Shown here piece after piece: positions 17,782-25,232 of a stretch of 64,000 bases of DNA. Every line of letters begins with the position of its first letter. The first letter of the stretch is position 1. The translations under genes were made by a program, and so were the position numbers. The stretch is from Bacteroides sp. 51 (GTDB taxonomy: Bacteria; Bacteroidota; Bacteroidia; Bacteroidales; Bacteroidaceae), in contig NZ_QVMI01000011.1 of the NCBI RefSeq assembly GCF_010500965.1, positions 72,085 through 136,084 on the forward strand, read 5' to 3'. The notes beneath the pieces were generated by a model. The model ran no database searches. It had not been told where the DNA came from and saw only the letters and a program-made list of their open reading frames with translations.

Positions 17782-18255
17782 ATGGGACATCATCAACTGG
17801 ATGGATTAGACGAACAAATACTAAGGATGATTGCAGAAAATGCACGTATTCCTTTTCTGGAAGTTGCCAGGGCTTGTAATGTATCGGGTGCAGCCATTCA
17901 TCAGCGCATACAGAAACTAACAAATCTGGGTATTCTGAAAGGTTCGGAATATGTTCTTGACCCGGTAAAGATAGGTTATGAGACGTGTGCATATATCGGT
18001 ATCAATCTCAAAGATCCTGAGTCTTTTCAGAAAGTAATGAAGGCTTTGGAAAAGATACCGGAAGTTGTGGAGTGCCATTTTACTACCGGTAAATATGATA
18101 TGTTTATTAAGATATATGCCAAGAATAACCGTCATTTGCTAAGCATCATCCACGACAAGCTACAGCCGCTGGGATTGGCGCGTACTGAAACTCTGATATC
18201 GTTCAATGAGGCGATCAAGAGGCAAATGCCGATTATGGTTGATGTAGAAGAATGA
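17782..18255 (+). CDS. Lrp/AsnC family transcriptional regulator
   Basis: This 157-aa DNA-binding regulator has an N-terminal winged HTH (LDGLDEQILRMIAENARIPF, then ARACNVSGAAIHQRIQKLTNLGIL) and a C-terminal ligand-binding/dimerisation domain (YIGINLKDPESFQKVMKAL, PEVVECHFTTGKYDMFIKIY). The frame extends 11 codons upstream, but ATG 17782 (MGHHQLDGLDEQ) matches the usual family start and follows the promoter at a normal distance. It is probably an amino-acid-responsive regulator; targets are unknown. The convergent thyA gene ends 3 bp after its stop. Confidence 0.9.
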   Translation: MGHHQLDGLDEQILRMIAENARIPFLEVARACNVSGAAIHQRIQKLTNLGILKGSEYVLDPVKIGYETCAYIGINLKDPESFQKVMKALEKIPEVVECHFTTGKYDMFIKIYAKNNRHLLSIIHDKLQPLGLARTETLISFNEAIKRQMPIMVDVEE

Positions 18256-18258
18256 TCG

Positions 18259-19053
18259 TTATACCGACACCTTGCCTGCTATATGTGGGTGAGGGTCATA
18301 ATTAACGAGTTCGAAGTCTTCGAATTTAAAGTCGAAGATATCTTTTATCTCAGGATTTATTTTCATCTGAGGAAGTTTCCTAGGCTCGCGACTTAATTGA
18401 AGTTTTACCTGTTCCAGGTGGTTTTGATATATGTGAGCATCTCCGAATGTATGTACGAATTCTCCGGCTTGCAATCCAGTTACCTGAGCTACCATTTGTA
18501 GTAGCAAGGCATAAGAGGCGATATTGAAAGGAACTCCCAGGAATATATCTGCACTACGCTGATAAAGTTGCAAGCTTAATTTCCCGTTGGCAACATAGAA
18601 CTGAAAGAACATATGGCATGGGGGAAGTTTCATATTGTTCAGGTCGGCAACATTCCATGCACTAACCACCATACGGCGTGAATCCGGATTATTCTTAATG
18701 GTATTTATTACTTCGGTAATCTGATCAATGTGTCCTCCCTGATAGTCCGGCCAGGAACGCCATTGATAGCCGTAAACGTGTCCTAAGTTTCCGTTTTCGT
18801 CTGCCCATTCATTCCAGATACGTACACCGTTGTCTTGCAGGTATTTAACGTTCGTATCGCCTTTCAGAAACCATAGGAGTTCATGAATAATGGATTTCAG
18901 GTGAAGTTTCTTGGTGGTCAGGCAAGGGAAACCATCGTTAAGGTCGAAACGCATCTGATGTCCGAATACACTGATTGTTCCTGTTCCCGTACGATCTTCT
19001 TTTTGTGCACCTTCTTTTAGCACTCTGTCTAATAAATCCAAATACTGCTTCAT
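18259..19053 (-). CDS. thyA: thymidylate synthase
   Basis: It methylates dUMP to dTMP using methylene-tetrahydrofolate. At 264 aa it matches the classical ThyA length. The catalytic Cys is in [12 protein letters not shown] near residue 146, the phosphate-binding Arg pair in [10 protein letters not shown] near 126, and [23 protein letters not shown] and [10 protein letters not shown] complete the dUMP site. The C-terminus ends [10 protein letters not shown], close to the closing tail of the family. No dihydrofolate reductase gene lies beside it in this window. Confidence 0.96.
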   Translation of the reverse strand: MKQYLDLLDRVLKEGAQKEDRTGTGTISVFGHQMRFDLNDGFPCLTTKKLHLKSIIHELLWFLKGDTNVKYLQDNGVRIWNEWADENGNLGHVYGYQWRSWPDYQGGHIDQITEVINTIKNNPDSRRMVVSAWNVADLNNMKLPPCHMFFQFYVANGKLSLQLYQRSADIFLGVPFNIASYALLLQMVAQVTGLQAGEFVHTFGDAHIYQNHLEQVKLQLSREPRKLPQMKINPEIKDIFDFKFEDFELVNYDPHPHIAGKVSV

Positions 19054-19079
19054 GATTAATCTCCTGGTTGAGTTGTGTG

Positions 19080-19087
19080 CAAAGATA
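19080..19087 (-). promoter_or_regulatory. -7 box candidate for thyA
   Basis: The minus strand reads TATCTTTG (TAnnTTTG), 27 bp before the thyA start codon. Confidence 0.45.
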
Positions 19088-19152
19088 ATTGTTATTTTTG
19101 TAAGTAGTCACTCATGTTGTTTTATATTTTTTGAACCGCAGAGTTGCGCGGA

Positions 19153-20412
19153 TTATATGAATGGCGTGAATAAATGTGCAAACCAGCCAACGAAACGTCT
19201 CCATTTAGAGCGTTTTTTCCATCCTTCTTCTGTCATGATAGTGCTTGCTTCTTTATCTTCCTCAAACATATCAATCAGCTCTTGGGTAGTCTCTTTATCG
19301 AAGATGAACGCATTGGTTTCGTAATCGTAGCGTAGGCTTCGGCTGTTCAGGTTAGTGGAACCTACTGTGCAAAACGACTCATCTATCATCATAATCTTGG
19401 AGTGATGGAATCCGTCATCGTACATATAAACTTCTGCTCCTTTTTTCATAAGTTTATGCGAGATGTAGAGAGAAGCTTCCGGAGTGAAAGGAATATCAGA
19501 CTTGGAAGAAATCATGATCTCAACATCCACCCCTCTTTCAAGGGCTTTCCTGATTTCTTTTTTGATTGATTTCGTCGGTACAAAATAAGGATTAATAATT
19601 TGAACCTTGAATTGAGCTACATTAATAGATTTAGCTAGGGTGCGGCGCATTTGTTTCGGCGATTTTCTGGCCCAGCGATCTACAATAGCCACCTGCTTTC
19701 CTTGTCTGTCGGGAGTGGACTGTGGAAAATAAGCATCCCCTCCAATCACTTCTTTGGTTTCTTTTTTCCACATGGCCAGGAATATTTTTTGCAGATCATG
19801 AACGGCACTTCCCTCAATGCGTACATGCATATCCCGCCACTGACCGATTTTGGGTAGCCCCTGAATGTAGTAATCCGCTATATTCATTCCACCTGTGTAT
19901 CCAATGCCCCCGTCAATTACCACGATCTTTCTGTGGTCCCGGTGGAATACATGATTGATATAAGGAAATTTGATCGGGTCGAACTTAACGATTTGGATAC
20001 CGGTTTCCCGTATCGCTTTCAGATGCTTCTTTGTAAGCGGTTTATTGTTTGAAGAGTTTCCAAACGCGTCGAACATCAGGCGGACTTCCACGCCTTCCCC
20101 GGCTTTCCGGGCAAGAATCTCGAATAAGGTATTGGCTATGGAGTCATTCCGGAAGTTGAAATACTCCATGTGTATGTGATGTTTGGCCTGTTCTATGATG
20201 GGAAACAAGTCATTAAACTTTTCGGCTCCGCTTTTAAGTAATTTGACGCTATTGTCTTCTGTTACCTGTATGCCCGATTCGATGAGATAGCGGCGAACGA
20301 TCGAATCGCTACTTAAAACAACATTTTCTACTTCTTTTTGTATGGCCAGGCTATCTTGTGCCTGAATGTTTCCTACAAAAAGAAGTAGAAAAAGGATAAT
20401 GAATACTCTCAA
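19153..20412 (-). CDS. phospholipase D-family / cardiolipin synthase-like protein with signal peptide
   Basis: This 419-aa protein has two PLD motifs: HRKIVVID near residues 160-167 with GGIGYTGGMN behind it, and HSKIMMID near 340 with CTVGSTNLNSRSLRYD. Two HxKxxxxD motifs in one chain fit cardiolipin synthases. The N-terminus RVFIILFLLLFVGNIQAQ looks like a cleavable signal peptide rather than the paired membrane helices of ClsA, suggesting periplasmic action. The start is TTG at 20412; no better start lies in frame before the upstream stop. It is 13 bp after the DUF5056-like gene and probably shares its transcript. A secreted nuclease of the same fold is the alternative. Confidence 0.82.
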   Translation of the reverse strand: MRVFIILFLLLFVGNIQAQDSLAIQKEVENVVLSSDSIVRRYLIESGIQVTEDNSVKLLKSGAEKFNDLFPIIEQAKHHIHMEYFNFRNDSIANTLFEILARKAGEGVEVRLMFDAFGNSSNNKPLTKKHLKAIRETGIQIVKFDPIKFPYINHVFHRDHRKIVVIDGGIGYTGGMNIADYYIQGLPKIGQWRDMHVRIEGSAVHDLQKIFLAMWKKETKEVIGGDAYFPQSTPDRQGKQVAIVDRWARKSPKQMRRTLAKSINVAQFKVQIINPYFVPTKSIKKEIRKALERGVDVEIMISSKSDIPFTPEASLYISHKLMKKGAEVYMYDDGFHHSKIMMIDESFCTVGSTNLNSRSLRYDYETNAFIFDKETTQELIDMFEEDKEASTIMTEEGWKKRSKWRRFVGWFAHLFTPFI

Positions 20413-20425
20413 AACTTTTTATTTT

Positions 20426-20752
20426 TTAATCCGTAGCTATAATTTTGCGTACGCCTAAGAATAATAATACGGTGCCGGCGATCATCAATGACCTGATGTC
20501 AAGGTTGGCCGCTCCATATTCTACCATTGATGTGAAGGTTTCGCGTAATACACTTCCTATAGCTTGTAAACCATCTAGTGCGAAAAATAAGATAAGGGCT
20601 ACCGCACAACAGCAGGTGGTCCATATCCTGGAGATCTTGAGACTACGGTCCGGCAGGTTCTTTATCACCCGGCGGGAGAATCCGTTGTCGGCAATTTCTT
20701 GTTTATGCTCACTGAAAAACTGTTTCAGGAGTTTATCGTCCATTTCCGTCAT
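20426..20752 (-). CDS. DUF5056-like membrane protein, candidate anti-sigma partner
   Basis: This is a small protein of about 108 aa. A soluble N-terminus (DKLLKQFFSEHKQEIADNGFSRRVIKNLP) is followed by two hydrophobic segments (IWTTCCCAVALILFFAL and SLMIAGTVLLFLGVRKII). The arrangement matches the Bacteroidales DUF5056 type that follows ECF sigma genes. Starts are possible at 20758, 20752 or 20743; 20752 (MTEMDDKLLKQFF) is chosen as the closest to family starts. It overlaps the sigma gene, so the two are translationally linked. An anti-sigma role is inferred from position only. Confidence 0.72.
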   Translation of the reverse strand: MTEMDDKLLKQFFSEHKQEIADNGFSRRVIKNLPDRSLKISRIWTTCCCAVALILFFALDGLQAIGSVLRETFTSMVEYGAANLDIRSLMIAGTVLLFLGVRKIIATD

Positions 20753-21284
20753 AACCATTTTCTTTTAAATACATTGCTAACTTTGTTTTTCCCCTCGACA
20801 AGTGCGATTTTACCGTTCCTGGAGGGCATCCGATGATACCCGCAATTTTGTCTATACTGGTATCTTCCATATAGAACAGTGTGATGCAGGTTCGTTCCAC
20901 TTCTTTCAGCGTTTTGAGCGATTGGTAAACGTCTTGCTTCTGACCATAATTCTCTTGTTCGGTCTGATGCGTTCGGTCTACCTCATAACTATCCAGGTCA
21001 GCTGTATCTTTTCGACTGCGAATATAGTCATAAAAAATATTATACGCAATTCTGTATAGCCATGTTGAGAAGCTGGACAAGTTTTTAAATGATGCTATAT
21101 TTGTATATGCTTTGATAAACGTGTCTTGGGCCAGGTCGTCACTCAATTCGCTGTCGCCGCAGGTCAGGTTCAGAAAGAATCGCCGTATGGGCGATTGGTA
21201 TTTCTTCACCAATTGGTTGAAGGCCCTGGTGTTCTTGAACACCACGACCTGTGCGACTAACGATATATCATTGAGTTGACTCAT
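20733..21284 (-). CDS. ECF-type RNA polymerase sigma factor
   Basis: This 183-aa sigma-70 family protein has region 2 at residues 20-90 (FNQLVKKYQSPIRRFFLNL, DDLAQDTFIKAYTNIASF, FSTWLYRIAYNIFYDYIRSRK) and region 4 at about 120-170 (ERTCITLFYMEDTSIDKIAG, CPPGTVKSHLSRGKTKLA). Its ATG overlaps the upstream gene's TGA (ATGA, 21281-21284), and its 3' end overlaps the DUF5056-like gene. The three genes therefore form one coupled unit. The signal it responds to is unknown. Confidence 0.92.
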   Translation of the reverse strand: MSQLNDISLVAQVVVFKNTRAFNQLVKKYQSPIRRFFLNLTCGDSELSDDLAQDTFIKAYTNIASFKNLSSFSTWLYRIAYNIFYDYIRSRKDTADLDSYEVDRTHQTEQENYGQKQDVYQSLKTLKEVERTCITLFYMEDTSIDKIAGIIGCPPGTVKSHLSRGKTKLAMYLKENGYDGNGR

Positions 21285-21871
21285 TCTTCTATAGAGATAT
21301 TATTGTCGTCGTTGTATCGGTCTTTTTTGTTGTTTTTCTTATTGTCCTGAGTGTAGTGAATCACAATCTGTCCCAGTCCCATGAACATAATCAGCAGCCC
21401 GATGCATCCGATACTGAATTCGCCTGTGATGGCCCATAAGAAAATGAATAGTCCTACCCCGGTGAATGTGTTAGTAATACCTTTTTGCAATGTACCACTT
21501 TCGGCTTTTGTTTTGAAGAAGTCCTCCGGTATGGGTTGTCCGGCCGCAAGTGCTTGTTCGGCCAATTTGTATTTCGCTCTTCTATTTTTGTATTTGAAAT
21601 AGAACGCAATGAAAACAATCAGAACCGGCATACCGAATGTGCATACAATAGCTATAATCGGAATGGCCATTGCGGAATCCATGCTAAAGTCTGAGAAAAA
21701 ATCACTGCTTCTGGTTCTACTTTTCTCTCCGCTATGGTTCGTGTCGGGAGTGTCAGTGTATTCAATCTGCGTATCGGTGACCGATTGTTGAACTGCACTG
21801 GTGTCAACTTGCGCTGCTACGGTAATGAGGCAGGCGATAATTGCAATGAGTAATAAAGTAATTCGTTTCAT
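21281..21871 (-). CDS. DUF6249-like membrane protein
   Basis: This 196-aa protein has a signal peptide (KRITLLLIAIIACLITVAAQ), a Ser/Thr-rich periplasmic stretch, a transmembrane helix near residues 70-95 (IPIIAIVCTFGMPVLIVFIAF), a cytoplasmic basic patch (KYKNRRAKYKLAEQALAAGQ), and two more helices near 130-165. It ends in a charged Lys/Asp tail. This layout matches DUF6249, often seen with ECF sigma modules. The start chosen is ATG 21871, where the signal peptide begins, not the longer frame. It is first in the sigma operon. Confidence 0.75.
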   Translation of the reverse strand: MKRITLLLIAIIACLITVAAQVDTSAVQQSVTDTQIEYTDTPDTNHSGEKSRTRSSDFFSDFSMDSAMAIPIIAIVCTFGMPVLIVFIAFYFKYKNRRAKYKLAEQALAAGQPIPEDFFKTKAESGTLQKGITNTFTGVGLFIFLWAITGEFSIGCIGLLIMFMGLGQIVIHYTQDNKKNNKKDRYNDDNNISIEE

Positions 21872-21980
21872 AATAATATCTGAATTTTTGTTTCTTTGTA
21901 TGTTAGACGTAGTTAATATCACTGAAAGTTGCAAAGAGACGATTTTTTTTTCATATTTGCATTCATTAACGAACGAAAAG

Positions 21981-23249
21981 ATGAATTTACCTGCTGAATT
22001 TGCAGAGCGGACACGTGCGTTGCTGGGAGATGTGGAGTATAAAAAGTTGGTTTCTGCGCTGGCAGAGGAAGCACCTGTGAGTATTCGTTTAAATCCCCGG
22101 AAACAAAAGGAAGTAGAACCGTCTATTGATCGGGAACGGTTTACCCCCGTGCCTTGGTGTGCCGGTGGCTACTATTTAGACGAGCGTTTAACCTTCACCT
22201 TCGACCCTCTTTTCCATGCTGGTTGTTATTATGTTCAGGAAGCCTCTTCTATGTTCCTTGAACAGGCAATGAGGCAACATTTAAATGAACCGGTTACTGT
22301 GCTTGATCTTTGTGCAGCTCCGGGGGGGAAGTCAACTCATATACGTAGTTTGTTGCCGGAAAGCAGCCTGTTGGTGGCTAACGAAGTGATTCGTAATCGC
22401 TCTCAGGTTTTGGCAGAGAATTTGGTTAAGTGGGGGCACCCTGATGTAATGGTAACCAATAATGATCCTGCAAATTTTGGAAAATTAGAGGAGTTTTTTG
22501 ATGTTATCTTGGCCGATGTACCTTGTTCCGGTGAGGGTATGTTTCGGAAGGATTCCGGCGCTATCGAAGAGTGGAGTCCGGAAAATGTAGACGTTTGTTG
22601 GCAGCGCCAGCGTCGTATAATTACCGACATCTGGCCTTGTCTTAAACCCGGGGGAATTTTAATATATAGTACCTGTACATATAATACGAAAGAAAATGAA
22701 GAAAACGTTTCCTGGATCATCAAGGAGCTTGGTGCCGAACCATTATCTGTAAGTGTTCCGGAAGATTGGGGGATTACGGGTAACTTATCTGAGGGCGATT
22801 TTCCGGTTTATCGTTTCTTGCCGCATAAAACAAAAGGAGAAGGATTTTTTCTGGCGGTATTGCGTAAAGAGGGAGAAGGAGAATTTGAACGTTCCGGCGA
22901 TAAAGAGGCTCTTGTTCGTAAGCATCTCAGGGTAATAAAAGATTCTGGTGTTGAACCGGGGACTTTGAAGGGAAAGGACCTGATTCCATCGCATGCCCAG
23001 GCCATGAGTCTGACTCTGGAATCGGAAACTTATCCATCCTGTGAACTTACTTATGAGCAGGCTATTGCTTATTTACGCAGAGAGGCTATCGTGCTGGATG
23101 CATCAGTGCCTCGTGGTTATATATTAGTGATGTATAGGAATCTCCCTTTGGGATTTGTAAAAAATATAGGTAATCGTGCAAATAACCTTTATCCGCAGGA
23201 TTGGCGTATTCGTAGCGGGTATTTACCTGATATAGTGAGAGTATTATAA
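21981..23249 (+). CDS. RsmF/RsmB-like rRNA cytosine-C5 methyltransferase
   Basis: This SAM-dependent enzyme methylates cytosine C5 in rRNA. In 422 aa the SAM site is VLDLCAAPGGKSTHIRSLL near residues 106-124. The two catalytic Cys are in DVPCSGEGMFRKD (about 180) and IYSTCTYNTKENEENV (about 232). A C-terminal PUA-like part ends NRANNLYPQDWRIRSGYLP. That tail is typical of the RsmF/NOP2 subgroup. The frame is open 60 codons further upstream over the divergent DUF6249 gene; ATG 21981 (MNLPAEFAERTRALLGD) gives the family start. Confidence 0.88.
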   Translation: MNLPAEFAERTRALLGDVEYKKLVSALAEEAPVSIRLNPRKQKEVEPSIDRERFTPVPWCAGGYYLDERLTFTFDPLFHAGCYYVQEASSMFLEQAMRQHLNEPVTVLDLCAAPGGKSTHIRSLLPESSLLVANEVIRNRSQVLAENLVKWGHPDVMVTNNDPANFGKLEEFFDVILADVPCSGEGMFRKDSGAIEEWSPENVDVCWQRQRRIITDIWPCLKPGGILIYSTCTYNTKENEENVSWIIKELGAEPLSVSVPEDWGITGNLSEGDFPVYRFLPHKTKGEGFFLAVLRKEGEGEFERSGDKEALVRKHLRVIKDSGVEPGTLKGKDLIPSHAQAMSLTLESETYPSCELTYEQAIAYLRREAIVLDASVPRGYILVMYRNLPLGFVKNIGNRANNLYPQDWRIRSGYLPDIVRVL

Positions 23250-23286
23250 TATAGTGTTTTATTGTTAATATTATTAGATTATCTTT

Positions 23287-23843
23287 ATGAAAAAAAACAA
23301 CAACTTTGTTGATGCTGTTTTGCATTGACATTATTATCTGCGACAACCGTTTGTGCTCAGCACAAAGTGAAGCCTTTTGAACATCTGTCTTTCTCAGTGA
23401 ATGCCGGAACGCTTGGTGTCGGTGTGCAAGTTGCTGCTCCGGTGAATCAGTACTTGTCGTTGAGGACGGGGTTGATGATGTTTACTTATACGTATAATTA
23501 CGATTACGATGGTGAATATGAAGGGTATAACTATGAGGTGCCAATGAAAGCAAAAGCCAATATGGTTAACGGATTATTATTGGCTGATGTGTTTCCTTTC
23601 CGTAATAAACGTTTTCATGTGACGGGAGGTTTTTATATGGGTACTTCGGATATTATTAAAGTATCGGCCAAAGCTGAGATTGATTACCCTATAGAGATTG
23701 GGGGCATTCTAAAAAGTTCAACGCATTTTGATTTTTGCATTGGACTTTTACCCCAAAAGTCCAACGCAAACTACCTGAAAGTCCAACGCAAAAATCTTTT
23801 TCCGTTGGACTTTTCAGGTAAATGCGTTGAACTTTTTAAGTAA
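23287..23843 (+). pseudogene. decayed outer-membrane beta-barrel protein gene
   Basis: A frame encoding KVKPFEHLSFSVNAGTLGVG and further beta-barrel strands (TGGFYMGTSDIIKV) runs from about 23325. Its signal peptide is not in that frame. ATG 23287 opens MKKNNNF and stops at TGA 23326; a hydrophobic LLMLFC is in a second frame and LLSATTVCAQ in a third, so at least two indels are needed to rebuild one signal peptide. The 3' part, from about 23705 on, is coded entirely by repeat array C. The barrel is therefore about half length, lost at both ends. Confidence 0.75.
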
Positions 23844-23858
23844 GTGCGTTGGACTTTT
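23711..23858. repeat. array C: seven GTCCAACGCA words at about 22-bp pitch
   Basis: Words of the form AAAGTCCAACGCA occur forward at 23714, 23757 and 23779 and reversed near 23736, 23802, 23824 and 23846. Their centres are about 19, 24, 22, 19, 22 and 22 bp apart. Part forms an inverted repeat (ACCTGAAAGTCCAACG with CGTTGGACTTTTCAGGT). The array starts where homology-like coding of the decayed barrel gene ends and stops 12 bp before the TolC-like gene's 3' end. Confidence 0.8.
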
Positions 23859-23869
23859 CAAACTTATAC

Positions 23870-25084
23870 TTAAATCCTGTTCTTATAGATATTCGCCATT
23901 ACTTTTTGATATTGATTCTGTAATTGCAAATAATTCAGCTTGCTTTGATATACTACAGAAACCTCTACGAAGTATTCTATCATTGAGATTTCTCCTCCTG
24001 TAAGTGCTTCTTTCAGTATAGCCAGATTCGCTCCTCCCGCATGGAAACCTGATTGCAATGCCTCGCCACCAAATGTTTTTTCATACTCATCCATTGTTGT
24101 GCGGAGCGTCCGGGCCTCTTTGTATTGTTGTATCAGTTCCGATTCAATCTGTAGCGTTGTGCTTTCCTTCTGATAATTGAGATTGAGCGATTGTGCCTTT
24201 GCCATCTTCACTTTATTCCGGTTTTCAAAAAGTGGGATAGAAAAGCCGACCACTACACCATTGAAAGGCTCGCCCGATTCTGTATTACGCCGATATCCCA
24301 GTTCAAGTTTGGGCAGCCATTGTGATTTGTTGATGCTGACCTGCTTATTCGCAGCTTCGCTCTCTCTTAGTAATGCCATCAATGCATAGTCTGATGATAA
24401 AACCTCGTTCCTTAATTGCTCATAATCTGACGGAAGGACCACCAAAGGATAAATCGTTTCATTGAATTCTATGGGAGTATTTCCATTCAATGTATATAGC
24501 TCTTGTAGTTTGTTCTGTAAGGTAGATTCATTCAAATTAGCTTCTGTCCTTACATTTAGTAATTCGAGATTTATCTTATTCGTTTCTATAATATTGGCAT
24601 CACCTCTTTTTAGTCTTTCGGCATACATGACCGAGAGTTCCTGAGCGTTTTTTAATCTCTCGTCGAGGATCTCTTTTTGTTGGCGGAGCATGATGATATC
24701 TAAACAAACCTCTTTTGCCTGAAGCAAGATATCCCTGCGGGTTATCTCGGCCTGACTATCGAATGCTCCCATTTTCAACTTATTCAATTTATGACGACTG
24801 GCGTATAGAGTGGGGAAGTCGAAGCTTTGTGATACCACCATTTCACTGATTGTAGCATCGCCTGCTCCCCACATGTGCGCATATGAAAAGGTGGGGTCGG
24901 GCAGGTTATTATCGGTTTTGGCCTCCAGCTTTTGTGAGGATATCAGCTGTTCACTAGCCTTCAAATCTTTATTATTTATTTCAATACTTCTGAGTATATT
25001 ATCTATACCCGTGGTTTGAGCATGTACTCCTGTAGTTGCCAGGAGTGCTGCAAATATGATATTTATTGGTTTCATTTTACTCAT
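23870..25084 (-). CDS. TolC-family outer-membrane efflux protein (CzcC-like)
   Basis: This is the outer-membrane channel of the metal efflux system encoded by the next genes upstream. The signal peptide is KPINIIFAALLATTGVHAQ. Two long coiled-coil repeats follow (EINNKDLKASEQLISSQKLE and KMAKAQSLNLNYQKESTTLQ regions), as in the OEP family. It is about 404 aa. Starts at 25084 (MSKMKPIN) and 25075 (MKPIN) are both possible. The open frame further upstream to 25168 is coded by the REP-like palindromes and is not protein. It is the last gene of the czc-like operon. Confidence 0.88.
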   Translation of the reverse strand: MSKMKPINIIFAALLATTGVHAQTTGIDNILRSIEINNKDLKASEQLISSQKLEAKTDNNLPDPTFSYAHMWGAGDATISEMVVSQSFDFPTLYASRHKLNKLKMGAFDSQAEITRRDILLQAKEVCLDIIMLRQQKEILDERLKNAQELSVMYAERLKRGDANIIETNKINLELLNVRTEANLNESTLQNKLQELYTLNGNTPIEFNETIYPLVVLPSDYEQLRNEVLSSDYALMALLRESEAANKQVSINKSQWLPKLELGYRRNTESGEPFNGVVVGFSIPLFENRNKVKMAKAQSLNLNYQKESTTLQIESELIQQYKEARTLRTTMDEYEKTFGGEALQSGFHAGGANLAILKEALTGGEISMIEYFVEVSVVYQSKLNYLQLQNQYQKVMANIYKNRI

Positions 25085-25113
25085 TATTGTAGGGTTTTGA
25101 TGTAAATGATTTA

Positions 25114-25195
25114 CTGTAGGGGCGGTTCGCGAACCGCCCGAAAATGGCTTCCTGTGTATTCTGGGCATTGGGCGGTTCGCGAACCGCCCCTACAG
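25114..25195. repeat. REP-like palindrome pair (BIME-like), copy 1
   Basis: Two identical 20-bp palindromes GGGCGGTTCGCGAACCGCCC at 25120-25139 and 25170-25189 flank a 30-bp spacer (GAAAATGGCTTCCTGTGTAT and on). The outer ends CTGTAG and CTACAG complete the dyad. The element sits between the RND pump gene and the TolC-like gene. The same spacer recurs at 29703 and, reversed and shortened, at 59125. Confidence 0.9.
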
Positions 25196-25232
25196 TTAAC
25201 CTATTTCCCGTTTCCTTCCTTTCCAATCCGTT

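Noticed and set aside
25085-25168. N-terminal extension of the TolC-like protein (MPRIHRKPFSGGSRTAP)
   Set aside because: These codons are made by the REP-like palindromes. A proper signal peptide begins at 25075-25084.
25114-25195. Invertible promoter or recombinase site
   Set aside because: The paired palindromes look like inversion sites, but there is no promoter between them, no adjacent recombinase, and the same element recurs at unrelated loci.
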